A stretch of DNA of 64,000 nucleotides from Hymenobacter nivis (GCF_003149515.1 NZ_CP029145.1:4278001-4342000); one strand, 5' to 3'; positions 7,571 to 16,610 are shown, counted from the stretch's first letter. Notes: generated from the letters alone by a model not told the origin. Program-made: numbers and translations.

Positions 7571-9406
7571 ATGCAATACCTGGAAGGCCGGCGCTACGTG
7601 GTGCAAGGCATATTTCTACTCGTGGGGCTGGTGTTTGCCACGCGGCTCTTTTTCATGCAGGTGCTTGATAGTACTTACAAGCTGGCGGCCGACCGGAACA
7701 CTTTGCAGCGCCTGGTGCAAGTGCCCTACCGGGGCCTGATTTACGACCGCAAAAACCAGCTGCTCGTCACCAACACGCCCGTGTACGACCTGCTGGTGGT
7801 GCCCCGCGAGGTTAAGGGCCTCGACTCGGCCCGTTTCTGCCAACTGCTGCAAATTCCGATTGAAAGCCTGCGCGAGGGCCTCAAGGCCGCTCGGAAGTAT
7901 TCGGGCACCAAGCCCTCGCCGCTAGTTCAAAACCTGAGCCTGGCCGAGCGGGCCGCCATTCAGGACAACCTGATTGACTTCCCGGGCTTCTACACTCAGG
8001 CGCGCATGGCGCGGGCCTACCGCACGCCCAACCTGGCCCACGCCCTGGGCTACGTGGGCCCCATCACGCCCAAATTGCTGGAGCTGCCCAAGTACGGGCG
8101 CTACGGCGCGGGCGAAAACGTGGGCATCGCCGGCCTCGAATCGTACTACGAGCCCACGCTGATGGGCCGCCGCGGCGTGCAGTTCAAGATGGTGAACGTG
8201 CGCGGGGTGGAGAAGGGGGCGTTCCGGGGCGGTGAGTTCGACACGCTCTCGGTGGCCGGACAGGACCTGCACTTGAGCATTGACGCCGAACTACAGGCCT
8301 ACGGCGAGGAGCTGCTGGCCGGGCGGCGCGGCTCCATCGTGGCCATCGACCCCAAAACGGGCGAGATTCTGTGCTTCGTGTCGGCGCCGCACTACACGCC
8401 CGAAACCCTCACCGGCAAGGGCATGGGCAACCGCTACATGGACCTGCTGCGTAACCCCGACCGGCCACTGTTTGACCGACCCCTGATGGCTACGTACCCG
8501 CCCGGCTCAGTTTTTAAACTCGTGAACGAGTTGGTGGCCTTGCAGTTGGGCGTTGTGACGCCTAGCACTGGCTTTCCGTGCAACCAGAAGCTGGTGCGCT
8601 GCACGCACAATCATGAGTACCCGTCCAACGTCAGCATCGCCATCAAAAACAGCTGCAATCCCTACTTCTACCAAGTAATGCGGGCGGCGGTGCTGCGCGG
8701 CAAGTCGCCCAACCGCTTTGAGGATGCCCGCCTGGGCCTGGGCCAATGGCAGAAAATGGTGAAATCGTTCGGCCTCGGCGAGAAGCTGGGCGTGGATATG
8801 AGCCAGGAAAAGCGCGGCCTCATCCCGTCGCCCGAGTACTACGATAAGCGTTTGGGCTACCACCGTTGGAACTTTAAAACCGTGTACTCGCTATCCATTG
8901 GCCAGGGCGAAATTGGCATCACGGGCCTCCAAATGGCCAACGTGCTCGCAACCATTGCCAACCATGGCTACTACTATACGCCGCATTTTGTGAAAGGTAT
9001 CGGCAACGCGGGGCCCCTGGCCAAGTACCGCGAGCGGCACTACACGGCCGTGGACACGGCGTATTTCAAGTATGTCATCCCCGGGATGCAGGAGGTAGTG
9101 GACGGCCGCGGCGGCACCGGCAGCCTGGCTTCGCTGCGTGAATTCGGTATTTCGGTGGCCGGCAAAACCGGCACCGTGCAAAACCCCCACGGCTACGACC
9201 ACGCCACCTTCGCCGCCTTCGCCCCGGCCGAAAACCCCAAAATTGCCATCGCCGTGTTCATTGAGAACAGCGGATTCGGCGGTAGTAGCGCCGCCCCCGC
9301 CGCTGGCCTAATGATTGAAAAGTACCTGCGGGGCCACGTGGTAGGCTACCACAAGCGCATGGAGGAGTGGATTAAGTATGGAAATTTGACGGCACACCTG
9401 CATTAG
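7571..9406 (+). CDS. mrdA: Penicillin-binding protein 2, peptidoglycan transpeptidase
   Basis: This is the class B PBP that cross-links peptidoglycan during elongation, anchored by one N-terminal helix (VQGIFLLVGLVFATRLFF). Of 611 residues, the N-terminal dimerisation domain contains VPYRGLIYDRKNQLLVTN. The transpeptidase motifs are SVFK (catalytic Ser near residue 313), SCN in KNSCNPYF, and KTGT (residues 532-535). The length is slightly short of E. coli PBP2 but complete. The usual partner rodA does not follow; a dead toxin-antitoxin pair does. Confidence 0.96.
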   Translation: MQYLEGRRYVVQGIFLLVGLVFATRLFFMQVLDSTYKLAADRNTLQRLVQVPYRGLIYDRKNQLLVTNTPVYDLLVVPREVKGLDSARFCQLLQIPIESLREGLKAARKYSGTKPSPLVQNLSLAERAAIQDNLIDFPGFYTQARMARAYRTPNLAHALGYVGPITPKLLELPKYGRYGAGENVGIAGLESYYEPTLMGRRGVQFKMVNVRGVEKGAFRGGEFDTLSVAGQDLHLSIDAELQAYGEELLAGRRGSIVAIDPKTGEILCFVSAPHYTPETLTGKGMGNRYMDLLRNPDRPLFDRPLMATYPPGSVFKLVNELVALQLGVVTPSTGFPCNQKLVRCTHNHEYPSNVSIAIKNSCNPYFYQVMRAAVLRGKSPNRFEDARLGLGQWQKMVKSFGLGEKLGVDMSQEKRGLIPSPEYYDKRLGYHRWNFKTVYSLSIGQGEIGITGLQMANVLATIANHGYYYTPHFVKGIGNAGPLAKYRERHYTAVDTAYFKYVIPGMQEVVDGRGGTGSLASLREFGISVAGKTGTVQNPHGYDHATFAAFAPAENPKIAIAVFIENSGFGGSSAAPAAGLMIEKYLRGHVVGYHKRMEEWIKYGNLTAHLH

Positions 9407-9414
9407 TAGTTCGC

Positions 9415-9654
9415 ATATATTTACTACCCACGAAAATTACATTAGAGATACCCGAGAGCCGCGCCGACTTCCCGCTAGAGTTGCTGCGTAACCTTACCTT
9501 AGTCAAGTTGCCCGGCCAGGTTGCTAAAACCCCGGCTCTGGACGAAATCGCTCACTTATTTTCTTCACCCTCTAATGCCACCCGGCTGTACATGGCCTTA
9601 GAGCGCGACAGGCGTGGCGAGCGCGAAACCCACGAGTTACTGACGGCGCTGTGA
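9415..9654 (+). pseudogene. Degenerate antitoxin gene (partner of yoeB remnant)
   Basis: The frame reads KITLEIPESRADFPLELLRNL, then VKLPGQ, and ends NATRLYMALERDRRGE..ELLTAL before TGA. The N-terminal KITLEIPE..F..ELL pattern is typical of small antitoxins of Bacteroidota RelE/YoeB modules. There is no ATG, GTG or TTG at the proper place (the frame runs upstream into the mrdA stop), so the start appears lost. The stop overlaps the toxin start as GTGA (9651-9654), the normal operon arrangement of a toxin-antitoxin pair. Identity is inferred mainly from the toxin next door. Confidence 0.5.
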
Positions 9655-9915
9655 CGTTGAGTTGGGACACCGCCGCCTGGGAAGATTTTCAGTACTGGCT
9701 CGATACTGATAAAGCTACGGCTCGCAAAATCCGGGCATTACTCAAAGAATGTATGCGTATCCTTACCACGGGCACGGGCAAAACAGAACTCCTCAAACAC
9801 GATTTTGCCGGATTCTAGTCGCGCCGCATTGGTGGGGAGTACCGGCTCACCTATCGCTTCGAGGCCGACCTTGGTACATGTGTTGCAATACCGTTTCTAT
9901 TACGCGGCCAAATAG
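9651..9915 (+). pseudogene. YoeB/Txe-type mRNA endonuclease toxin, inactivated
   Basis: The GTG at 9651 opens a frame reading AWEDFQYWLDTDKATARKI..LLK and TELLKHDFAGF, closely following the YoeB pattern (W.DY.YW...DK....I, PLKH.LSGFWSRRI..E.RLVY). At 9816-9818 a TAG replaces the Trp codon expected between GF and SRRI. The frame continues SRRIGGEYRLTYRFE, then needs a one-base correction near 9870 to read DLVHVLQYRFYY and the stop at 9913. Active YoeB cleaves ribosome-bound mRNA; this copy, with a nonsense codon and a frameshift, cannot be functional without suppression. Confidence 0.82.
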
Positions 9916-9954
9916 GGCCCCAAGGGCTCGGTAAATTGCCACTACGTTGGTAAT

Positions 9955-9987
9955 AAAGAAGGCCACCCAATCCGGGTGGCCTTCTTT
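9955..9987. terminator. Bidirectional terminator
   Basis: AAAGAAGGCCACCC (9955-9968) pairs perfectly with 9974-9987 around a 5-base loop, with A and T flanks on both sides. It separates the plus-strand toxin remnant from the minus-strand nuoN end at 10007. Confidence 0.85.
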
Positions 9988-10006
9988 ATTATATGAAAGC
10001 GACGTA

Positions 10007-11410
10007 CTACAAAATTCCGCTTAGCAAGCCCGGCAGGATGCCTAGCGCGATGGTGAGCAGCGCCAGCAAGCCCAGGGTGAAGGATTGCAAGCCATCGACG
10101 GGTACGGCGTCGGCCGTGGGGCCCTCGGCGGGGCGCAGGTACATGGCTATGATGGGGCGCAGGTAGTAGTAGATGCCCACCATGCTCATGATGACGGCGA
10201 AGACGACGAGGCCGATGTGGCCCTGTCCGACGGCGGCGGTGAGTAGGAATAATTTGCCGAAGAAGCCGCCCGTGAGCGGAATGCCGGCCAGCGAAAGCAT
10301 GGCTACGGTCATCACAAAGGCTAGTAGGGGGTTAGTTTTGCCCAGGCCATTTAGGCCGGCGTAGTCATCGCGCTGGCGGTGGTCGGCCACTAGCTTCAGC
10401 ACGCCGAAGGCTGCCACGGTGGCTATCGAGTAGGCGAGGGAGTAGAAGAAAATGCCGTTGGCGGCGGGGCCCGTGAGGCTGCCATTGCCGGCTACCAAGC
10501 CGATGAGCAGGTAGCCGGCGTGGCTCACGCTGGAGTAGGCCAGCATGCGCTTGGTGGTAGTTTGGACGGCGGCGCCCACGTTGCCGAGCAGCAGCGTGAG
10601 GGCGCACATGGCCTGGATGGTGGGGGCCCAAAAGCCCTGCGCGGCCGGTAGGGCCACGGCCAGCAGCTTGAGAAACGCCGCGAAGCCGGCCGTTTTCACC
10701 ACCGTGCTCATGAAGGCGGTGAAGAACGTGGGCGTGCCCTCGTACACGTCGGGCGTCCAGAAGTGGAAGGGCGCGGCCGATACCTTGAAGCCGATGCCGA
10801 TGATCATCAGCAAGATGCCAATGTAGAGCATGGGCAGCAGGCTGGCGTTGGCGGGGGCGGCCACGGCGGCGGCAATTTGTGAGAGGGCGAACGTGCCAGT
10901 GGCGCCGTAGAGCAGCGCAATGCCGAAGAGCAGGATGCCGGTGGCGAAGGCCCCCATCAGGAAATACTTAAGGGCGGCCTCGTTCGAGCGGGAGTCGCGC
11001 TTGCTGGCGCCGGCCAGCACATACATGCTGATGCTCAGGATTTCAATGCCCACAAACAGCATCAGTAAGTGGTCGTAGCCAATCATCATGATGGCCCCCA
11101 CGAGCGAGAACAGCAGCAGCGCGTAGTACTCGGCCAGGTTGGGCTCGTGGGCCACCACGTAGCTGCGCGAGAAGGGCAGCAGCAGCAGCGCCGTGAGCAC
11201 CACGATGCCAGTGAAGGCCACTGTGTAGTGGTCCACGGTCAGCATCTGGTTGAAGAACGACTGTGGCGCTTGGTTCCAGTCGGCCAGGTTGGCCCCGAAC
11301 ACGGCCAGCAGCACCAGCATCACGCCGGGCAGCAGCACCTTGTTCGAGCGCAAAAAGCCCAGAAACAACTGGACGATGCCGAAGATGGAAAGGAGGATGA
11401 TGGAGGTCAT
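10007..11410 (-). CDS. nuoN: NADH-quinone oxidoreductase subunit N
   Basis: This is a membrane-arm antiporter-like subunit of respiratory complex I. The 467-residue, very hydrophobic product has about 14 helices with the conserved blocks MLFVGIEILSISMYVL, KYFLMGAFATGILLFG, FKVSAAPFHFWTPDVYEGTP and AYSSVSHAGYLLIGL, including the helix-breaking Lys/His region of the proton channel. It lies downstream of nuoM on the same strand, separated by 99 bp that hold a perfect palindrome. nuoK and nuoL are not here but 28 kb away on the other strand. Confidence 0.96.
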   Translation of the reverse strand: MTSIILLSIFGIVQLFLGFLRSNKVLLPGVMLVLLAVFGANLADWNQAPQSFFNQMLTVDHYTVAFTGIVVLTALLLLPFSRSYVVAHEPNLAEYYALLLFSLVGAIMMIGYDHLLMLFVGIEILSISMYVLAGASKRDSRSNEAALKYFLMGAFATGILLFGIALLYGATGTFALSQIAAAVAAPANASLLPMLYIGILLMIIGIGFKVSAAPFHFWTPDVYEGTPTFFTAFMSTVVKTAGFAAFLKLLAVALPAAQGFWAPTIQAMCALTLLLGNVGAAVQTTTKRMLAYSSVSHAGYLLIGLVAGNGSLTGPAANGIFFYSLAYSIATVAAFGVLKLVADHRQRDDYAGLNGLGKTNPLLAFVMTVAMLSLAGIPLTGGFFGKLFLLTAAVGQGHIGLVVFAVIMSMVGIYYYLRPIIAMYLRPAEGPTADAVPVDGLQSFTLGLLALLTIALGILPGLLSGIL

Positions 11411-11422
11411 AGGGTAGGAAAC

Positions 11423-11501
11423 GTCATTCCGAACGCAGTGAGGAATCTGGGCAAACTGCTAGCAGTGCCGAACCCAGATTCCTCACTGCGTTCGGAATGA
11501 C
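11423..11501. repeat. Perfect 29-bp palindromic repeat between nuoM and nuoN
   Basis: The arm GTCATTCCGAACGCAGTGAG (first 20 of 29 bases, 11423-11451) is repeated exactly inverted at 11473-11501 around a 21-base loop. It is the same class as the palindromes at 33662 and 37487, all starting GTCAT. It lies inside the nuoM-nuoN transcription unit, where it could fold in the mRNA and alter the balance of the two genes (inference). Confidence 0.85.
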
Positions 11502-11509
11502 AGGAAGAT

Positions 11510-12982
11510 TTACCGCCCAACGGCGGACAAAATGCTGCTGACGGCCGGCTCGGATATGTGCAGGAAGGTGCCGGGGAACAAGCCCAGCCAGAACACCAGC
11601 ACAATCAGTGGCACGAACACGGCCAGTTCGCCGCCGGTGAGGTCGGTGATGGTGGCTGAGAACGACGAGTCGGGGCCCAGCATGGTGCGCTGGAACAAGC
11701 GCAGCAGGTACACCGCCGAGAAAATGATGGTAAGGCCGGCCACCGCGCCCACCCAGGCTGAGTACTCGTAGATGCCGGCTAGTAGCAGGAACTCGCCCAC
11801 GAAGCCGCCGGTGAGGGGCAGAGCCACAGTGCTGAGTAACATCACCAAAAAACAGACCGACAGCAGCGGCGTGCGGCGGGTGAGGCCCCCCAGGTCGGGC
11901 AGCAGGCGGGTGCCGGTGCGGCGCTCGATGGCGTCGGCCACGAAGAACATGCCCACCACGTTCACGCCGTGGGCCAGCATCTGAATCACGGCGCCTTGCA
12001 GGCCGATTTGGGTAAGCGAGAATACGCCGGCCGCCATCAGGCCCACGTGCGAGAGCGACGAGTAGGCGATGAGGCGCTTCATGTCGCGCTGCCGGATGGC
12101 GATGAGGGCCCCGTAGATAACCCCGATGACGGCCAGGATGATGACCGGCTTTTGCCACTGGCTGACGCCGAGCGGCACGATGGGCAGCAGCCAGCGCAGG
12201 GTACCGTAAATGCCCATTTTCAGCATGATGCCCGCGAGCAGCATGGTGGCCGGCGCGGGGGCCTCGGTGTAGGTATCGGGCTGCCAGGTGTGGAAGGGGA
12301 AAATGGGCATCTTCACGGCGAAGGCGGCGAAAATCAGCCAGAACAGCCACGACTGCTCGCCGGCGCTCAGCCTCAGCTTATAGAACGCCGACAGCTCGGA
12401 GGAGTGGGCGGCGAGGCTGCCGGCGGCGGGGCCGGTTTGTAGGTACAGGTACACGAAGCCGGCCAGCATCAGCAGCGAGCCGACGACGGTGTAGAGGAAA
12501 AACTTGAGCGTGACGGCAATGCGCCGCTCGCCGCCCCAGGCCCCGGCCAGGAAATAAATCGGGATGAGCGCCACTTCCCAGAAGAAGTAGAATAGAAAGG
12601 CATCCAGCGACATAAACACGCCGAGCAGCCCGGTTTGCATGAACAGCACCAGCGCGTAGAAGGCCGAGGGATTCTCGTAGTTGCCCCGGAACGCGGCCAG
12701 CAAAATGAGCGGCACCAGGAAGGTGGTGAGCAGCACCAGCAGCAGGCTGAGGCCGTCAAGCCCGATGTGGAAGTTGATGCCGGCCGACTGCACCCAGGCA
12801 TAGTCGAGGTTGTAGGCCGATGAGCCGTGGCGGGTGAAATCGATGGCTATAAAAGCGGCCAGGGCAAATTCGACTAGGGTAGCCCCCAGGGCCAGGGCCC
12901 GGGTGGTGGCCCCTTTGGTGAAGTGGAGCAGCAGCGCGGCGGCCAGGGGGAGAAAAAGCAGTACAGCAGTCAGCATCGGCAA
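11510..12982 (-). CDS. nuoM: NADH-quinone oxidoreductase subunit M
   Basis: This is a proton-pumping antiporter-like subunit of complex I. The 490-residue product has the expected length and many helices, with FFWEVALIPIYFLAGAWGG, FAVKMPIFPFHTWQPDTY (the diagnostic K-P-FHTW-PD block), APATMLLAGIMLKMGIYG and AYSSLSHVGLMAAG. The gene starts at 12982, about 170 bp from the divergently transcribed selU. It is probably co-transcribed with nuoN. Confidence 0.96.
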   Translation of the reverse strand: MPMLTAVLLFLPLAAALLLHFTKGATTRALALGATLVEFALAAFIAIDFTRHGSSAYNLDYAWVQSAGINFHIGLDGLSLLLVLLTTFLVPLILLAAFRGNYENPSAFYALVLFMQTGLLGVFMSLDAFLFYFFWEVALIPIYFLAGAWGGERRIAVTLKFFLYTVVGSLLMLAGFVYLYLQTGPAAGSLAAHSSELSAFYKLRLSAGEQSWLFWLIFAAFAVKMPIFPFHTWQPDTYTEAPAPATMLLAGIMLKMGIYGTLRWLLPIVPLGVSQWQKPVIILAVIGVIYGALIAIRQRDMKRLIAYSSLSHVGLMAAGVFSLTQIGLQGAVIQMLAHGVNVVGMFFVADAIERRTGTRLLPDLGGLTRRTPLLSVCFLVMLLSTVALPLTGGFVGEFLLLAGIYEYSAWVGAVAGLTIIFSAVYLLRLFQRTMLGPDSSFSATITDLTGGELAVFVPLIVLVFWLGLFPGTFLHISEPAVSSILSAVGR

Positions 12983-13154
12983 AGCAGAAGGGCGGCGGCG
13001 GCTCCCGAACCGGGCCGCGAATTGCGTGCAAACTTACGCATTGCCAGATAAGAGCGCACGCCTATAAAGTTTCGAAGACCAACTTTGTGCGGGGGCGGGA
13101 GTAATTTCGCCCCATTGGCCCCACCCGTTGGCGGGGCCCCTTGCCCGAACCCGT

Positions 13155-14195
13155 ATGGCCCGCAGCCCCATTGCCGATTTTTTGACGGCCCCGGCCACCG
13201 TGCCCATCTTGGATGTGCGGGCCCCGGCCGAGTACGCCCAGGGCCACATCCCGGGGGCCCTCAGCCTGCCGCTGTTCTCCGATGACGAGCGCGCCCGCAT
13301 CGGCACCACCTATAAGCAGGTGAACCCCGACAAGGCCGTGCTGCTGGGCCTCGATTTTTTTGGGCCGAAAATGCGGACGATGGTGGAGCAGGCCAAGCAG
13401 CTGGCCCCCAGCCAGGAAGTGCGCCTGCACTGCTGGCGCGGCGGCATGCGCAGCGGCGCCGTGCAGTGGCTGCTGGAGCTGGCCGGCTTCGAGGTGAACC
13501 TGCTCGACCACGGCTACAAGGACTACCGCCGCTGGGCCGGGGCCGAGTTTGCCCGGCCGCGGCCCTTGTACATCGTGGGCGGCTACACGGGCAGCGGCAA
13601 AACCGAGGTGCTGCACGCACTGGCCGCCCAGGGCCAGCTGGTGCTCGACCTGGAGGGCCTGGCGCACCACAAGGGCTCGTCGTTCGGCAGCCTGGGGCAG
13701 CCGGCCCAGCCCACGCAGGAGCAGTTCGAGAACAACCTGGCCGCCGCCCTGGGGGCCCTGCCCACCGGCCAGCCGGTGTGGGTGGAGGATGAAAGCCGCT
13801 CCATCGGCAGCCTGCACATCCCCACGCCGCTCTTCGACCAGATGCAGGCCGCCCCGCTGCTGGCCCTCGACGTGCCCCGCGCTGCCCGGGTGCCCAAGCT
13901 GGCCCTAGAGTACGGCCGCCACGACGCGGGGGCCCTGGCCAGCGCCATCCTGCGCCTGCGCAAGCGCCTCGGCGGCCTCGTCACCAAGGAGGCCCTGGCC
14001 GCCATCGCCGACAACGACATGGCGACGATGGTGGACCTCGTGCTGACATATTACGACAAGACCTACGCCTACACCATGACCAGCGCCCCCACCGGCCGCC
14101 GAACCGTGCCCGTGCCAGCCGTGGATACCGACGGGGCTACGAATGCGGCGCTGGTGCTGGCCGCGGCGGCCGAGCTCCCGCCAACGGCTTCATAA
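13155..14195 (+). CDS. selU: tRNA 2-selenouridine synthase
   Basis: SelU (MnmH/YbbB) replaces the sulfur of 2-thiouridine at tRNA position 34 with selenium, using selenophosphate and passing through a geranylated intermediate. The ATG at 13155 gives 346 residues. An N-terminal rhodanese domain carries LHCWRGGMRSG (catalytic Cys near residue 93). A C-terminal P-loop domain carries GGYTGSGKT (about 142-150). A longer frame from 13128 adds nine residues with no support. selD, the selenophosphate source, lies 450 bp downstream on the same strand. Confidence 0.93.
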   Translation: MARSPIADFLTAPATVPILDVRAPAEYAQGHIPGALSLPLFSDDERARIGTTYKQVNPDKAVLLGLDFFGPKMRTMVEQAKQLAPSQEVRLHCWRGGMRSGAVQWLLELAGFEVNLLDHGYKDYRRWAGAEFARPRPLYIVGGYTGSGKTEVLHALAAQGQLVLDLEGLAHHKGSSFGSLGQPAQPTQEQFENNLAAALGALPTGQPVWVEDESRSIGSLHIPTPLFDQMQAAPLLALDVPRAARVPKLALEYGRHDAGALASAILRLRKRLGGLVTKEALAAIADNDMATMVDLVLTYYDKTYAYTMTSAPTGRRTVPVPAVDTDGATNAALVLAAAAELPPTAS

Positions 14196-14197
14196 TA

Positions 14198-14589
14198 ATG
14201 CTAATTCCCAAGCTGCGCGTGGCCCGGCTCACCAACGACCTGGCCGCGCTGGCGCATTTCTACTGCGAAGGCCTGGGCCTTGAGCGCCTGGCGGGCTTCA
14301 CCGCGCACCACGGCTTCGACGGCGTGATGCTGGGCCACCCCGGGCCCCCTACCACCTGGAATTCATCCGCGAAGACGGGTAACTGGTGGCGCCCGCGCCC
14401 ACGGCCGAGCACCTGCTCGTGTTTTATTACCCCGATGCCGCGGCGTGGCAGGCAGCCACGGCCCGGCTCGAAGCGGCCGGCTACGCCGCCGTGCCGGCCC
14501 ACAATCCGTACTGGGAAGCGCAGGGCCGCACTTTTGCTGACCCCGACGGCTACCGCGTGGTGTTGCAGCAAGCCGCCTGGGCCCTGTAA
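14198..14589 (+). pseudogene. Glyoxalase/VOC-family gene broken by frameshift and stop
   Basis: The first part reads MLIPKLRVARLTNDLAALAH and HFYCEGLGLERLAGF, ending at VMLGHPG. A one-base loss in a G/C run near 14340 (CCCGGGCCCCC, where GGGGCCCC is the local favourite) throws the frame. After correction it reads PYHLEFIREDG, hits TAA near 14381, and continues APTAEHLLVFYYPDAAAWQA to FADPDGYRVVLQQAAW. This covers one complete VOC fold (about 130 residues), as in small glyoxalase or bleomycin-resistance-like proteins of unknown substrate. Two independent lesions argue for a real pseudogene rather than one sequencing error. Confidence 0.75.
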
Positions 14590-14647
14590 TTAATAGTTAT
14601 TCACATTGCGTTGTTAACCCTGGTTGATAACTAACACTTTGCTACTG

Positions 14648-15712
14648 ATGTCCGCCACCCCTCAATCCGACGAACCCATTCGCCTCACCCAGTATAGCCA
14701 CGGGGCGGGCTGCGGCTGCAAAATAGCGCCGGCTGTGCTCGATAAAATCCTGCACAGCAGCCTGCCCCAGCCCAACTACCCCGACCTGCTGGTGGGCAAC
14801 GGCAGCCGCGACGACGCCGCCGTGTACCGCCTGCCGGGTCAGGACGGCCAGTGCGTCATCAGCACCACCGATTTCTTCATGCCCATCGTGGACGATGCCT
14901 ACGATTTTGGGCGCATCGCCTCGGCCAACGCCATTTCCGACGTGTACGCCATGGGCGGCCGTCCCATTCTGGCCATCGCCGTGCTGGGCTGGCCCATCGG
15001 CAAGCTCGCGCCCGAAGTAGCGGCCCGCGTCATCGAAGGGGCCCGGGCTATTTGTGCCGAGGCTGGTATCCCGCTGGCCGGGGGCCACAGCATTGATGCG
15101 CCGGAGCCCATTTTTGGGCTGGCCGTAACGGGCCTGGTGGCCGAAAAAGACCTCAAGCGCAATGACACGGCACAGCCTGGATGCCGCCTCTACCTCACCA
15201 AGCCGCTGGGCGTGGGCATGTTGACGACGGCCCAGAAGCAAGGCATCCTGCGCCCCGAAGACGCTGACGTGGCCCCCGCCCAAATGCGCCAGCTCAACAA
15301 AATCGGCGCCGACCTCAGCCCGCTGTCCCAGGTGCAGGCCCTCACCGACGTCACGGGCTTCGGTCTGCTCGGCCACCTGGTCGAAGTCTGCGAAGGCAGC
15401 GGTGTGCAAGCCGTGCTCAATTTTGCCAAAGTGCCGCGCCTGGCCGCCGCCGAAACCTACCGCCGCCAGGGCGCCGTACCCGGCGGCACGGCCCGCAACT
15501 ATGCTAGCTACGGCCACAAAATAGGGCCCCTCACCGACGAGCAGCAGCAGTGGCTCTGCGACCCGCAAACCTCGGGCGGCCTGCTCGTATGCGTCACGCC
15601 CGAAGGGGAAGCCGCCGCCCAGGCTATTTTCCAGCAGTACGGCCTGGCCCTGGAAAGCTTCGGCGAATTGGTAGCGCACCGCGCCGGCGAGCCGTGGATA
15701 GTGGTGCAGTAG
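14648..15712 (+). CDS. selD: Selenide, water dikinase (selenophosphate synthetase)
   Basis: SelD makes selenophosphate from selenide and ATP. The ATG at 14648 gives 354 residues, the usual length. GAGCGCKIAP near residues 19-28 holds the catalytic Cys (C22) and Lys (K25), here as cysteine and not selenocysteine. VGNGSRDDAAVYRL, STTDFFMPIVDD and GGHSIDAPEPIFGLAVTG are the conserved ATP/metal motifs, and DPQTSGGLLV lies near the C-terminus. With selU just upstream and no selA/selB visible, its product here probably serves tRNA selenation. Confidence 0.96.
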   Translation: MSATPQSDEPIRLTQYSHGAGCGCKIAPAVLDKILHSSLPQPNYPDLLVGNGSRDDAAVYRLPGQDGQCVISTTDFFMPIVDDAYDFGRIASANAISDVYAMGGRPILAIAVLGWPIGKLAPEVAARVIEGARAICAEAGIPLAGGHSIDAPEPIFGLAVTGLVAEKDLKRNDTAQPGCRLYLTKPLGVGMLTTAQKQGILRPEDADVAPAQMRQLNKIGADLSPLSQVQALTDVTGFGLLGHLVEVCEGSGVQAVLNFAKVPRLAAAETYRRQGAVPGGTARNYASYGHKIGPLTDEQQQWLCDPQTSGGLLVCVTPEGEAAAQAIFQQYGLALESFGELVAHRAGEPWIVVQ

Positions 15713-15726
15713 GGGCCCCAGGGCCG

Positions 15727-16599
15727 GTGGTGGCGCGCCTGGCCCCCACGCCCAGCGGCTGCCTGCACCTGGGTAACGCGGTGAATTTCGTGCTGACCTG
15801 GCTGCTCACGCGGCGGGCCGGCGGTACGCTACACCTGCGCATCGATGACCTTGACCGGGCCCGCTTGCGCCGGCCGTATTTGGACAATATTTTTCGAGTA
15901 ATCGATTGGCTGGGAATTGACTACGACCAGGGCCCCCGCGGGCCCGACGATTTCTTGCGCCACTACTCGCAGCTGCTGCACCTGCCCGAATATAATGCCG
16001 TGCTGCGCCGCTTGGCCCAGCAGCCCGGGCTGGTGCAGGCCAGCCACCGCAGCCGCACCGGGCTCCCCGGGGCCCTAGTTCCACTAGATACGCCCGGCGC
16101 GGCGTGGCGGGCGCACGTTCCGGCGGGTACCGAAATCGACTTTCTGGACGCTTGGCAGGGCCAAACTAAAGTCCAGCTCGATACGCTGATGCCGGGCTTT
16201 GTTGTTTGCAAAAAAGACGGCGTGGCGGCCTACCAGGTAGCGTCGGTTGTGGACGACTTACGCCTCGGCACCAATCTGATTGTGCGCGGATTGGACTTGC
16301 AAGCCAGCACCGCCGCGCAGCTTTGGCTGGCTGTGCAGCTCTCCGAGACGGCCGCTTTTAATACGGCGCGGGTTCAATTTTTTCACCATCCGGTGTTGAC
16401 GGATGCGGCGGGGCAAAAACTGTCCAAGTCGCAGCAGCAGCCGCTAGATGCGGGCGTACTGGGGAGTAGCAAAGGGCCAGCAATAGTTTTTGAAGCAATA
16501 ACTGATTTATGGGGACTACCACACGGCAATTCTGGGTCGCTGGAAGAAATACAATTTTGGTTGCCGGAAGACTGGAGCCATTTACATCCCAACCCCTAG
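15727..16599 (+). CDS. Glutamyl-Q tRNA(Asp) synthetase-like protein
   Basis: GluQRS is a truncated glutamyl-tRNA synthetase that attaches glutamate to queuosine 34 of tRNA-Asp. The product (290 residues from the GTG at 15727) has VARLAPTPSGCLHLGN (the HIGH-like class I motif), LRIDDLDRAR, AYQVASVVDDLRLGTNLIVRG and KLSKS near the end. It ends without an anticodon-binding domain, as expected for GluQ. The start is uncertain: GTG codons at 15694, 15727 and 15730 are in frame, the first overlapping the selD end. The Cys-x-Cys zinc motif of the E. coli enzyme is not seen in ASHRSRTG, so a zinc-free variant is likely. Confidence 0.78.
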   Translation: MVARLAPTPSGCLHLGNAVNFVLTWLLTRRAGGTLHLRIDDLDRARLRRPYLDNIFRVIDWLGIDYDQGPRGPDDFLRHYSQLLHLPEYNAVLRRLAQQPGLVQASHRSRTGLPGALVPLDTPGAAWRAHVPAGTEIDFLDAWQGQTKVQLDTLMPGFVVCKKDGVAAYQVASVVDDLRLGTNLIVRGLDLQASTAAQLWLAVQLSETAAFNTARVQFFHHPVLTDAAGQKLSKSQQQPLDAGVLGSSKGPAIVFEAITDLWGLPHGNSGSLEEIQFWLPEDWSHLHPNP

Positions 16600-16610
16600 T
16601 TTCGAAGAGG

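Noticed and set aside
11407..11604. Open frame with a CHSERSEESGFG-type translation
   Set aside because: This is the chance translation of the GTCAT palindromic repeat, a known source of spurious hypothetical proteins. The real genes here are nuoM and nuoN.
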